A stretch of DNA of 11,949 nt from Candidatus Aminicenantota bacterium (lineage in GTDB: Bacteria; Acidobacteriota; Aminicenantia; Aminicenantales; Aminicenantaceae), in the NCBI GenBank assembly GCA_030627155.1, contig DAOUSP010000022.1, positions 1 through 11,949 of the forward strand, read 5' to 3'. Below the pieces are notes generated by a model. That model was given only the letters and a program-made list of their open reading frames with translations. It was not told the origin of the DNA and did no database searches. This document shows positions 1-7,174 of this stretch, piece after piece. A program made the position numbers and the translations under genes. Every line of letters starts with the position of its first letter. Position 1 is the stretch's first letter.

Positions 1-280
1 GGCATCCTTCTTCAAGAATTGTCTCTCCTTCCTGCTCCAGGATTTCAGGATTTATCAAGATGATCAGGTTCCCTGCCTTTTCTCCTACAGTTAAATCTAT
101 GGTTATCAGGCGGAGGCTTTGGTTGACTTGAGGAGCAGCAAGGCCGATGCCAGGGGCAGCATACATGGTTTGAACCATGTTTTGCGAAAGCGCCTCGATT
201 TCTTTATCAATATTTTTGATATCTTTGGCTTTTTTATGAAGAGTAGGACTGCAATATTTAATTATAGGTAGTACTGCCAT
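1..280 (-). CDS. def: Peptide deformylase, N-terminal part (runs off left edge)
   Basis: Encodes the first 93 residues of peptide deformylase, the metalloenzyme that removes the formyl group from the N-terminal methionine of new proteins at the ribosome. What is seen: the opening (MAVLPIIKYCSPTLHKKA) is typical of the family, the first conserved motif GIGLAAPQ lies at residues 44-51, and the reading frame reaches the window edge exactly inside the second motif (EGC, residues 91-93, whose cysteine is a metal ligand in the family). The third motif HExxH would lie outside the window. The ATG at 280 is preceded by AAAAGG six bases upstream (plus-strand 287-292) and a good promoter. It is the last gene seen of the minus-strand group transporter, PqqD-like protein, def. 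Identity is secure. Completeness cannot be judged. Confidence 0.96.
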   Translation of the reverse strand, partial: MAVLPIIKYCSPTLHKKAKDIKNIDKEIEALSQNMVQTMYAAPGIGLAAPQVNQSLRLITIDLTVGEKAGNLIILINPEILEQEGETILEEGC

Positions 281-300
281 CTTAAACCTTTTAAAAAATT

Positions 301-329
301 ATTCTAAAAGAATTAAGATTTTTATTCAA
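301..329 (-). promoter_or_regulatory. Sigma-70-type promoter for def
   Basis: On the minus strand a -35 box TTGAAT (plus-strand 324-329) and a -10 box TAGAAT (301-306) are separated by exactly 17 bases. Transcription would start near 294-295, leaving a leader of about 14 bases that just holds the AAAAGG ribosome binding site. It lies in the 119-base gap between the PqqD-like gene and def, so def can probably be expressed independently of the genes upstream. The call rests on consensus match only, in AT-rich DNA where chance matches are common. Confidence 0.55.
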
Positions 330-399
330 TTTTTTTGAAAATCCAGATAATAATCTTTTTCTGAAGACCTTGATTAAACTCAGAATAGTTATACAGTTT

Positions 400-741
400 T
401 TAAAAAACGATGAACTTGTTTCTCTCCAGGCTTTGAAAAAACATAGAAAGTCGGTCATACAAGGGTTCTGCTTTTTCCCCGAATTTAGCATGGAGTAAAT
501 CTCCAATTTCTTTTACTGTACGATGACCATCACAAAGAATCCAAACTGCGCTTCCAATCTCATCCAGCTTAATCTTGTAGAATGGCTTTTTCATCCGTGG
601 AAGGAGGTGCTTCGCGAGAAAAGGGATTTTAAATTTTGGCTTAAGTAAAATAACAATCTCTTCTTTGTTTTCCCATGAGATGTTTCTCTTGGGAATGAGC
701 TCAAGAAGATTAATGCATTCGGGCCTATTATTTTTTATCAC
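400..741 (-). CDS. Stand-alone PqqD-family protein (RRE-like peptide-binding fold)
   Basis: A 113-residue protein of the PqqD family. Family members have a small winged-helix fold, the RiPP recognition element, which in known systems binds the leader of a precursor peptide and presents it to a modifying enzyme. What is seen: the stretch KIKLDEIGSAVWILCDG (residues 56-72), followed by RTVKEIGDLL and a helical tail ending in FFQSLERNKFI, is the standard PqqD core; an N-terminal extension of about 50 residues includes LLKPKF, common in single-domain members. The start is GTG at 741: an in-frame TAG three codons upstream leaves no plausible earlier start. No Shine-Dalgarno sequence is visible. 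The gene lies 48 bases after the OPT transporter and 119 before def. No precursor peptide and no radical SAM-SPASM maturase are visible nearby, so its partner is unknown. The family call is firm. A role in peptide modification is inference. Confidence 0.85.
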   Translation of the reverse strand: MIKNNRPECINLLELIPKRNISWENKEEIVILLKPKFKIPFLAKHLLPRMKKPFYKIKLDEIGSAVWILCDGHRTVKEIGDLLHAKFGEKAEPLYDRLSMFFQSLERNKFIVF

Positions 742-789
742 AATATTCTAATTTTCGCTTCAGGATTAATACAAGTATTTCTATTTAGT

Positions 790-2775
790 TTATTTCCCGT
801 ATTCTCCAGATGAGACCATGTTTTTATAGGGGAAATATATCAGGATGAATCCAACGATAAAGAAAATTATCAAAGCAAGCCATGGGTTATTTAAAGAGGT
901 AGGAAGCGTAATATTTGCACCTTTTAATGCAGCTGTGAGTATTCCCATAAGAGCTTGCCCTGCGATAAGACCTGAAGCAAGCAGTAAGCCAATGTTTCCT
1001 AAGATTTCCTTTCCCTTCTCAGTGGGTTTTTTCTTTGATGCAGCCTTGTTAAGAATGAGTTTAAGGATGCCGCCAAAGAAGATGCAGGCCGTCGAGCGAA
1101 AAGGAAGATACATGCCTACGGCAATTAACATTGGAGACGGAGATCCTATTAGAATAAGTACAACTGATAAAAGCATTCCAGCGATGACCAAAGGCCAAGC
1201 CATTTCTCCTCCGACAATTCCTTTTGCCATAGCAGCCATCAATCCAGCTTGTGGAGCGGGAAGAATTTCTCCTCCGATTCCTCCTGCAATATTGTTTTGT
1301 AGAAGGCGTAGAGAGAAGGTCAAAGTTAATGCAGCAGCCACAACACCGATGATTCCTCCGATTTGCATTTGCCAAGGAGTTCCACCAAGGATATGTCCGA
1401 CCTTCCAATCTTGAATCATATCTCCTGCAACGCCTGCCACACAACAAACAACAGCTGCTACACCCAACACAGCAGCAATGCCTTCTGTTCCTTTCTGCCC
1501 CATAAGAACCATCATTAATGCTGCAATGAGTAACGTAGTCAAGGTAAGTCCTGAAATGGGATTAGATGATGAGCCGATGATGCCGACAAGATATCCGGCA
1601 ACTGCAGCAAAAAGAAGACCCATTACAATCATAACTAAGGCTGCTACGATGGAGGAGCCAAAATTATGAGTGAAAACATTATACAGAAAAATCATCGGAA
1701 TTATTAAAGCGATAACAGCAGTGATGACAGAAGGGAAGGGGAGGTCTTTATCAGTCCGAAGAGTTTCTATTTCAACGCCAGAACGGCTTTTTTTGAAATC
1801 CGAAACAGAACGTCCAATTCCTGTTGCTAAGCTACCTCTCATCTTATAGAGCGTGTAGAATGCGCCAACAAGCATTGCTCCAACAGCAACAGGCTTTACT
1901 TGCGCGTTATAGGCAGAAACTGCAATATCAGTCCAGCTGCCTAAGTCTTGAGTAACAATATTTTTTATCTCTCCACTTATGAAAAGGAATATTGGCATAA
2001 GAAAAAGCCACCCCAAAACTCCACCTGAAAAAGTGAGTGCTGCCAATTTTGGACCAATGATGTACCCAACACCAGTTAAAGCAGCATTTGCAGCAGGAGA
2101 CTCGATAAACATTCGTCCTTCCATTGGTGAAGATTTGTAAATCACTGTGTTATCAGAGTCTAAATAAGTTATTCTTGATAAACCAGGTATCCTGAAAACA
2201 CTTCTTACAAAAGGCTTAATGAGTTTTATTCCATTGTCACTCGTGAAGAATTCGATGAAGCCGCCTAAACCCATTGCCCAAAACATGTATGCTGCATGAG
2301 AACCGGCTTTCTGTCCTGTTTTAACCATTTCTGCACATGCAACACTTTCAGGGAAGGGGAGTTCAGCATCTTCTACAAGAGTTCGTCTCACCAATATTAT
2401 GAGTAGTACACCTAAAATTCCACCAACAAGCATGAGGAGGGTTGATTTAACCATATCGAATTCTGTCCAAACTCCAGTCATTAAAAAAGCTGGAATTGTA
2501 AAAATTGCTCCAGCAGCAAGGGCTTCACCAACAGCTCCAGTTGTTCGTGCTAAATTTTCTTCTAAAATTGTTCCTTTAAAAGGACGAAGTACTGCCATTG
2601 CAATAACTGCTGCAGGAAACGTTGCTGCAACAGTCATACCGGCCATAAGGCCTAAATAGGCATTTGCAGCCCCAAGGATAACAGCCATCAAGATTCCTAA
2701 TAAAATTGCCTTGAAGGAAATTTCTTTCATTGATTGCTCGGGAGAAACATATGGTTTATATGGTGTGTTACTCAT
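790..2775 (-). CDS. OPT-family oligopeptide transporter
   Basis: A 661-residue, highly hydrophobic inner-membrane protein of the OPT family, proton-coupled importers of oligopeptides (or, in some branches, metal chelates). What is seen: the N-terminal signature region GAANAYLGLMAGMTVAATF (residues 35-53), LVEDAELPFPE (133-143), the central GSSSNPISGLT (401-411), GDMIQDWKVGHILGGTPWQM (451-470), and many membrane segments spread over the whole length, roughly 14-16 by eye. The length suits the prokaryotic OPT subgroup. The start ATG at 2775 has an AGGAGG site five bases upstream and a matching promoter, so the N-terminus is secure. It heads the minus-strand group with the PqqD-like gene and def and is divergent from mreB. 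Substrate cannot be told from sequence: small peptides are the default, with siderophore or metal-chelate uptake as the alternative. Confidence 0.92.
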   Translation of the reverse strand: MSNTPYKPYVSPEQSMKEISFKAILLGILMAVILGAANAYLGLMAGMTVAATFPAAVIAMAVLRPFKGTILEENLARTTGAVGEALAAGAIFTIPAFLMTGVWTEFDMVKSTLLMLVGGILGVLLIILVRRTLVEDAELPFPESVACAEMVKTGQKAGSHAAYMFWAMGLGGFIEFFTSDNGIKLIKPFVRSVFRIPGLSRITYLDSDNTVIYKSSPMEGRMFIESPAANAALTGVGYIIGPKLAALTFSGGVLGWLFLMPIFLFISGEIKNIVTQDLGSWTDIAVSAYNAQVKPVAVGAMLVGAFYTLYKMRGSLATGIGRSVSDFKKSRSGVEIETLRTDKDLPFPSVITAVIALIIPMIFLYNVFTHNFGSSIVAALVMIVMGLLFAAVAGYLVGIIGSSSNPISGLTLTTLLIAALMMVLMGQKGTEGIAAVLGVAAVVCCVAGVAGDMIQDWKVGHILGGTPWQMQIGGIIGVVAAALTLTFSLRLLQNNIAGGIGGEILPAPQAGLMAAMAKGIVGGEMAWPLVIAGMLLSVVLILIGSPSPMLIAVGMYLPFRSTACIFFGGILKLILNKAASKKKPTEKGKEILGNIGLLLASGLIAGQALMGILTAALKGANITLPTSLNNPWLALIIFFIVGFILIYFPYKNMVSSGEYGK

Positions 2776-2780
2776 AAAAT

Positions 2781-2786
2781 CCTCCT
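2781..2786 (-). promoter_or_regulatory. Strong ribosome binding site of the OPT transporter gene
   Basis: A perfect AGGAGG on the minus strand lies five bases before the ATG at 2775. It fixes the start of the transporter and is clearly stronger than the sites before most other genes here, only the acyl-CoA dehydrogenase site being comparable. Confidence 0.85.
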
Positions 2787-2794
2787 CTTAAACT

Positions 2795-2822
2795 TTGACA
2801 TAATTTTTTTTGAATATATATT
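2795..2822 (+). promoter_or_regulatory. mreB: Candidate sigma-70-type promoter for the mreB operon
   Basis: A perfect TTGACA (2795-2800) is followed after 16 bases by TATATT (2817-2822). A transcript from here would have a leader of roughly 150 bases before mreB. Its -10 box shares bases with the -10 box of the divergent transporter promoter (2813-2818), so the two could compete for polymerase. A second, weaker candidate nearer the gene is TTGATT (2924-2929) with TAAATA (2947-2952), preceded by TG as in extended -10 promoters. I cannot say which is used. Confidence 0.4.
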
Positions 2823-2841
2823 TATATAAGATAAAAATCAA
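2813..2841 (-). promoter_or_regulatory. Sigma-70-type promoter for the OPT transporter
   Basis: On the minus strand TTGATT (plus-strand 2836-2841) and TATATT (2813-2818) are 17 bases apart, which places the transcription start near 2806 and gives a leader of about 30 bases before the ATG at 2775. Just upstream of the -35 box lie A-tracts at 2843-2848, 2850-2853, 2856-2859 and 2863-2872, which could act as an UP element or bend the DNA. The evidence is consensus match and position. The extreme AT content raises the risk of a chance match. Confidence 0.5.
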
Positions 2842-2979
2842 GAAAAAATAAAAGGAAAATGTAAAAAAAAAAGAAAGATATTCTTATATTTATTAAAGAG
2901 TAAGGCTGTGTAGATTTTTTTATTTGATTGAAACAGTAAATTGTGCTAAATAAAACCTATAAAAAAACAAAGGATAACC

Positions 2980-4011
2980 ATGAGTTTGATAAATTGGATT
3001 AAAGAAAGGCTTTTTTGCGATTTAGCCATAGATCTGGGAACGGCAAACACATTAGTTTATCTTAAAGGAAAGGGAATCATTGTCCAGGAACCTTCCATTG
3101 TAGTAGTCAATAAACAAACAGGGAAAGTTGAGGCAGTTGGGAATCGCGCAAAGCAAATGCTGGGGAAAACGCCTGCCAACATGCTGGCTATTAAACCCAT
3201 GAGAGATGGGGTTATTGCTGATTTTGAAATAGCAGAAAAAATGCTCGACTACTTTATTAGGGAAGCCACGAACAACAGGGGATTTGTTCTCCGGCCAAGA
3301 ATAGTTATTGGAATACCCACGGGAATCACACAGGTGGAAAGGCGTGCTGTAAAAGATGTGGCTGTAAGAGCGAAGGCTTCGGAAGTTTATTTAGTGGAAC
3401 AGCCAATGTCGGCTTCTGTTGGGGCAGACCTTCCCATTTCAGAACCAACAGGGAACATGATTGTTGACGTTGGAGGAGGGACAACGGATATTGCAGTAAT
3501 TTCCTTGAATGGCATCGTACTTAACCATTCCATCAGGGTTGCTGGAAATGAGATGGATGAAGCCATCATCAACTATATTAAGAAAAAATACAATTTGCTT
3601 ATCGGAGAAAAGACTGCAGAACAAGTCAAAACACAGATTGGATCTGCATATCCCTTGAACGAACCTGTTACAATTGATATCAAGGGGCGTGATTTAAGAG
3701 AAGGCATTCCAAAAACTATCGTTGTCGATGACCAGGAAATAAGGGAAGCCATTGATGATGTAATCACTACTATTATCGATGCTATCCGGGCAGCCCTTGA
3801 AAGGACACCTCCTGAGCTTTCCGCAGATATCATTGATCATGGGATCATATTGACTGGCGGAGGATCTCTCTTGAAGAATTTAGATAAGAGGATACGCGAG
3901 GAAACACAATTACCAGTCTTTATTACAGAAGATCCATTAACAACTGTTGTTCTTGGTGCAGGCAAAATGCTGGACGATTTGGATCTATTAAAGAAGATTT
4001 CTCTAATCTAA
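2980..4011 (+). CDS. mreB: Rod shape-determining protein MreB (bacterial actin)
   Basis: MreB polymerises with ATP into membrane-bound filaments that guide the cell-wall elongation machinery. What is seen in the 343 residues: an N-terminal amphipathic stretch (LINWIKERLF, residues 3-12) suited to membrane binding; phosphate-1 loop AIDLGTANT (16-24); EQPMSA (140-145), containing the family's catalytic glutamate region; phosphate-2 loop DVGGGTTD (163-170); and adenosine motif GIILTGGGSLL (288-298). The length is normal for the family and all nucleotide-binding motifs are intact. The start ATG at 2980 has AAAGGA five bases upstream. It is the first gene of the rod operon, followed by mreC after 16 bases. 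The divergent upstream region carries its likely promoters. Confidence 0.98.
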   Translation: MSLINWIKERLFCDLAIDLGTANTLVYLKGKGIIVQEPSIVVVNKQTGKVEAVGNRAKQMLGKTPANMLAIKPMRDGVIADFEIAEKMLDYFIREATNNRGFVLRPRIVIGIPTGITQVERRAVKDVAVRAKASEVYLVEQPMSASVGADLPISEPTGNMIVDVGGGTTDIAVISLNGIVLNHSIRVAGNEMDEAIINYIKKKYNLLIGEKTAEQVKTQIGSAYPLNEPVTIDIKGRDLREGIPKTIVVDDQEIREAIDDVITTIIDAIRAALERTPPELSADIIDHGIILTGGGSLLKNLDKRIREETQLPVFITEDPLTTVVLGAGKMLDDLDLLKKISLI

Positions 4012-4027
4012 TATATAAAAAAAATTT

Positions 4028-4864
4028 ATGCCCTCATTTCTGAAGAAGAAAAAAAAATTCATTGTCTTAGCATTATTGATTTTCGCCCAATTTGTGTTAA
4101 TTTCTATTCAAGTCCCTCAAGGGGAAGAAAGCAGCTATTTTAGTAAAGCTTTTTTCTCTTTTTTTTCTCCTATCCAGCATGGAATCTCTTCTTTTTTCCA
4201 GATGATTGACGACATTTGGATAGAATATTTGGATTTTAAGAATATTCGCTTCCAAAATGAGAAAATGAAGAAGGAAATATTCTTTTTAAGGCAAGAAAAC
4301 ATACTGATTCGAAATATATTGCAAAATTTAAGCGCACAAAGAGAAATTCAAGGTAACCTTAAAAAAAATCACTACAAGATCCTTCCTGCACGTATTATAG
4401 GGTTAGACGCAACAAATTATTTTAAATCAATGGTTATAAATAAAGGATTAATAGACGGACTTAAGAAAAACATGATAGTTCTTGATAAAGATGGAAATTT
4501 AATAGGACGTGTAATAGAGCCAATATCCTTAAAGGAAACAAGAGTTCAATTGATTACAGATAATGCATTAGGAGTCAGTGTTTTTTCGGAAAAAAAGAAT
4601 GTTGTTGGGATCCTCACAGGGGATGCAAAAGGTTTATGCTTTCTGAAATACATCCTTGTGACAAACCAGGATATAACCGAAGGCGAACGCATTTTTACTT
4701 CAGGTTATGATGGAATTTTTCCGCCAGGAATCAATGTTGGGGAAATTATTTCCATCTCAACTGGCAGTTCTCTGTTTAAAACAATTAATGTGAAGCCTTA
4801 TTTTGACTTCCGATACCTTGACCATGTGGCGGTTATTATGGCAGAGCCCAAGGAGCTTTTTTAA
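4028..4864 (+). CDS. mreC: Cell shape-determining protein MreC
   Basis: MreC is a bitopic inner-membrane protein whose periplasmic part dimerises and contacts PBP2, helping activate the elongasome. What is seen in the 278 residues: a short positive N-terminus with five lysines in a row (6-10), one membrane segment (about 11-28), a polar and charged helical region likely forming the coiled coil (about 66-108), and the beta-rich MreC core from about 118 (ILPARIIG) to FRYLDHVAVIM near the end. The length is ordinary. No Shine-Dalgarno sequence precedes the ATG; the upstream 16 bases after mreB are almost pure A/T, so translation may rely on coupling to mreB. A run of nine A's (4049-4057) encodes part of the lysine stretch. 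Confidence 0.95.
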   Translation: MPSFLKKKKKFIVLALLIFAQFVLISIQVPQGEESSYFSKAFFSFFSPIQHGISSFFQMIDDIWIEYLDFKNIRFQNEKMKKEIFFLRQENILIRNILQNLSAQREIQGNLKKNHYKILPARIIGLDATNYFKSMVINKGLIDGLKKNMIVLDKDGNLIGRVIEPISLKETRVQLITDNALGVSVFSEKKNVVGILTGDAKGLCFLKYILVTNQDITEGERIFTSGYDGIFPPGINVGEIISISTGSSLFKTINVKPYFDFRYLDHVAVIMAEPKELF

Positions 4865-4875
4865 GGAAAGATTCA

Positions 4876-5370
4876 ATGAAAGATGTCTTGCGAGGTCTGA
4901 TTGGAATAATCATTGCCTTCGTTATCTATACGATTTTTTCAAGGACATCATATTCCCTGGTTCAAATCATCAACGTTTTCAGTCTTCTTGTGATCTACTA
5001 TGGAGTAAAGAAAGGAGAAATATTCGGAGCGTGCATGGGAGTCTTATGTGGACTCATTATTGATTCTTTCTCATTTGGCGTGTTTGGTGTTGCCGGTATT
5101 TCAAAAACACTCACAGGTTTTTTGGCCGGCTATATTTCCAAGAAGGTCAATGTGTTGACCTTTTCACGTAATTTTTTATTTATTTTTATTCTTTTGTTCA
5201 TAGAAATGGCTGTATGGATCCTATTGTATGCATTTATATTTAGTGGGCCAATAAACACAGGAGGAGGCCTCCTTTTTCTTCAACCATTAGCAACAGCCTT
5301 ATTTGGAAGTTTGATTTTTACTTCCTTGGAAAAATGGAAGAGGGTATTTTCTCGAAAAAATGAATCATAA
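4876..5370 (+). CDS. mreD: Rod shape-determining protein MreD
   Basis: MreD is a small polytopic inner-membrane protein that works with MreC and RodA in lateral wall synthesis. What is seen in the 164 residues: five or six hydrophobic segments and the family's best conserved stretch CGLIIDSFSFGVFGVAG (residues 58-74), followed by a glycine-rich LTGFLAGY. The start ATG has AAGGAAAG ending five bases upstream, and the gene begins 11 bases after mreC stops. Its last 11 bases overlap the start of mrdA, pointing to translational coupling. MreD is poorly conserved in general, so the call rests on this motif plus its position between mreC and PBP2. Confidence 0.93.
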   Translation: MKDVLRGLIGIIIAFVIYTIFSRTSYSLVQIINVFSLLVIYYGVKKGEIFGACMGVLCGLIIDSFSFGVFGVAGISKTLTGFLAGYISKKVNVLTFSRNFLFIFILLFIEMAVWILLYAFIFSGPINTGGGLLFLQPLATALFGSLIFTSLEKWKRVFSRKNES

Positions 5371-7174
5371 TAGTATTTATGAAGACCTAACCATAGTTCT
5401 TAAAAGGGTTAAGAATACCCAGATTTTATTTAAAGTGTTATTTGTTCTTTTGGTGGTTTCTTTTTGGAAGATTCAAATTCTTGAATACCAGAAATATTGG
5501 AAAAAATCAGAGGCAAACCGTATGAGGGAAATTATGCTTTCTCCACAAAGAGGACTTATAACAGACCGCAATGGTGTAATAATCGCTAAAAACATCGCTT
5601 GTTTCAAAGCCTCGATTATAAAAGAAAATTCTCAAGACTTGGACGTTTCTTATGAAAAAATATCCTATCTTTTAAACCTGGAAGAGGATGTTTTAAGAAA
5701 AAGAGTAGAAAGATTTCAATCCGTTCCGCTTTTCTATCCTATTGTAGTAAAAGATAACTTAACCCAAGAGGAGATTTCAAGGATAGAGGCAAGACAACTG
5801 GAATTTCCAGAATTAATGATCGAAGTAGAACCAAAAAGATTTTATCCGTTTAATACTTTTGCTGCACATATAATTGGGTATTTACAGGAAATATCTCAAG
5901 AAGATATAAAAAATAACAAATACAGTGAAAAGGGCATCGGGGATCTTATTGGAAAAACTGGAATTGAAAAGCAATATGAATCCATACTTGTTGGTAAAAA
6001 AGGTAAAGTTCTTGAAATTGTTGATAGTTCAGGAAGAAAGAAAGGAGAACTCTTAAGAGAAGAGCCAGTTAAGGGTAAAGATATACGGTTGAGTTTGGAT
6101 TTTGACCTGCAAAAAAAAGCTGAAGATCTTTTGGATGGCAGGGAAGGTGCAATCATTGTTTTGAATCCAAAAACAGGAGAAATTCTTGCGATGGTCAGCT
6201 ATCCAAGTTTTGATCCTAATAAGTTCATAAACCGGTTTTCTCCGGAGGAGTGGCAAGAAATAGCAAGCAGTCCAGATTTTCCATTGGAAAACAGGGTGAT
6301 TCGGGGCCTGTATTCACCTGGTTCCATCTTCAAATTGGCTATGGCCTTAGCTGCTTTGGATTTAAATGAGATTACAGAGAAAACTTCTTTTATATGTAAT
6401 GGCTCAATTTTGATTTATGGACATCCATTTTCATGTTGGTATAAACCTGGACATGGACCTGTGAATCTCACAAGTGCCATACAGCATTCATGTAACATCT
6501 ATTTTTATCTATTGGGCAAGAATTTAGGAATCGAAAATATTGCCAAATATGCAAAAGAATTTGGTTTTGGAACCAAGACAGGAATAGACCTGCCAGAAGA
6601 AAAAAACGGCTTGGTTCCTGACCCGAGATGGAAAGAAGAGGTTAAAAAAGCCAACTGGTTTCCTGGAGAGACCATTTCTGTTTCTATTGGGCAAGGACCT
6701 TTACTTGTAACTCCTCTTCAAACAGCCGATTTTACAGCTTTGATTGCTAATCGTGGAAAGCCAGTTAATCCTCATTTAGTTATACAGGAAGAAAAAAATG
6801 AGTTCAAAACTCCTATAACAAGAGAAATTCAGACGAAAATTGACTGGAGCTCGAAGAGAAAACTATTTGAAAAAGTCATAGAAGGAATGTGGAAATCTGT
6901 TAACGCAGGCGGAACTGGAAGACTTGCATTGATTGATGGCTATGATATATGTGGAAAAACCGGGTCTACACAGATTATCAGTACCTCGACTATAAAAAAA
7001 CTTGGGGATCAAATAATAGAGATAAAAACGCATTCATGGTTTGCTGGATTTGCCCCAAAAGATAACCCTAAAGTGGTCGTCACGGTTCTAGTAGAATACG
7101 GAGGGATGGGCGGGCAAACGGCGGCACCTATAGCCCGGCAGCTTTTTACTTTGTTTAAAGAAAAATATGATTAA
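5360..7174 (+). CDS. mrdA: Penicillin-binding protein 2 (elongasome transpeptidase)
   Basis: A class B penicillin-binding protein that cross-links peptidoglycan during elongation, acting in the periplasm with RodA. What is seen in the 604 residues: a cytoplasmic tail and one membrane anchor (about 22-40), the dimerisation/pedestal domain beginning near RGLITDRNG (64-72), and a transpeptidase domain with all three active-site motifs: SIFK (322-325, the serine nucleophile), SCN (377-379) and KTGS (533-536). GQGPLLVTPLQ (444-454) is also typical. The order and spacing are normal, so the enzyme should be active and beta-lactam sensitive. The second motif ends in asparagine, whereas E. coli PBP2 has aspartate. 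The ATG overlaps mreD by 11 bases with no close Shine-Dalgarno (AGAGGG lies about 15 bases off), so coupling is likely. It overlaps rodA by 8 bases. Confidence 0.97.
   Translation: MNHNSIYEDLTIVLKRVKNTQILFKVLFVLLVVSFWKIQILEYQKYWKKSEANRMREIMLSPQRGLITDRNGVIIAKNIACFKASIIKENSQDLDVSYEKISYLLNLEEDVLRKRVERFQSVPLFYPIVVKDNLTQEEISRIEARQLEFPELMIEVEPKRFYPFNTFAAHIIGYLQEISQEDIKNNKYSEKGIGDLIGKTGIEKQYESILVGKKGKVLEIVDSSGRKKGELLREEPVKGKDIRLSLDFDLQKKAEDLLDGREGAIIVLNPKTGEILAMVSYPSFDPNKFINRFSPEEWQEIASSPDFPLENRVIRGLYSPGSIFKLAMALAALDLNEITEKTSFICNGSILIYGHPFSCWYKPGHGPVNLTSAIQHSCNIYFYLLGKNLGIENIAKYAKEFGFGTKTGIDLPEEKNGLVPDPRWKEEVKKANWFPGETISVSIGQGPLLVTPLQTADFTALIANRGKPVNPHLVIQEEKNEFKTPITREIQTKIDWSSKRKLFEKVIEGMWKSVNAGGTGRLALIDGYDICGKTGSTQIISTSTIKKLGDQIIEIKTHSWFAGFAPKDNPKVVVTVLVEYGGMGGQTAAPIARQLFTLFKEKYD

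Noticed and set aside
301..313. Small inverted repeat (ATTCT, AAA loop, AGAAT) with T-rich flank, possible terminator
   Set aside because: The stem is only five base pairs and AT-rich, and the same bases form the -10 box of the def promoter. It is too weak for an intrinsic terminator.
291..506. Minus-strand open frame of 71 codons overlapping the PqqD-like gene and the def promoter
   Set aside because: It overlaps about a third of a clear PqqD-family frame, has no family resemblance, and looks like a by-product of AT-rich sequence. It was considered as a precursor peptide but has no leader/core pattern.
845..1414. Plus-strand open frame of 189 codons opposite the OPT transporter gene
   Set aside because: It is an antisense shadow: low-complexity proline, isoleucine and alanine content mirrors the hydrophobic transporter codons, and no ribosome binding site or motif is visible.
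6488..6496. SCN instead of the SxD seen in E. coli PBP2 as a possible loss of function
   Set aside because: SxN is the standard motif in most class B penicillin-binding proteins, and the other active-site motifs are intact, so activity is expected.
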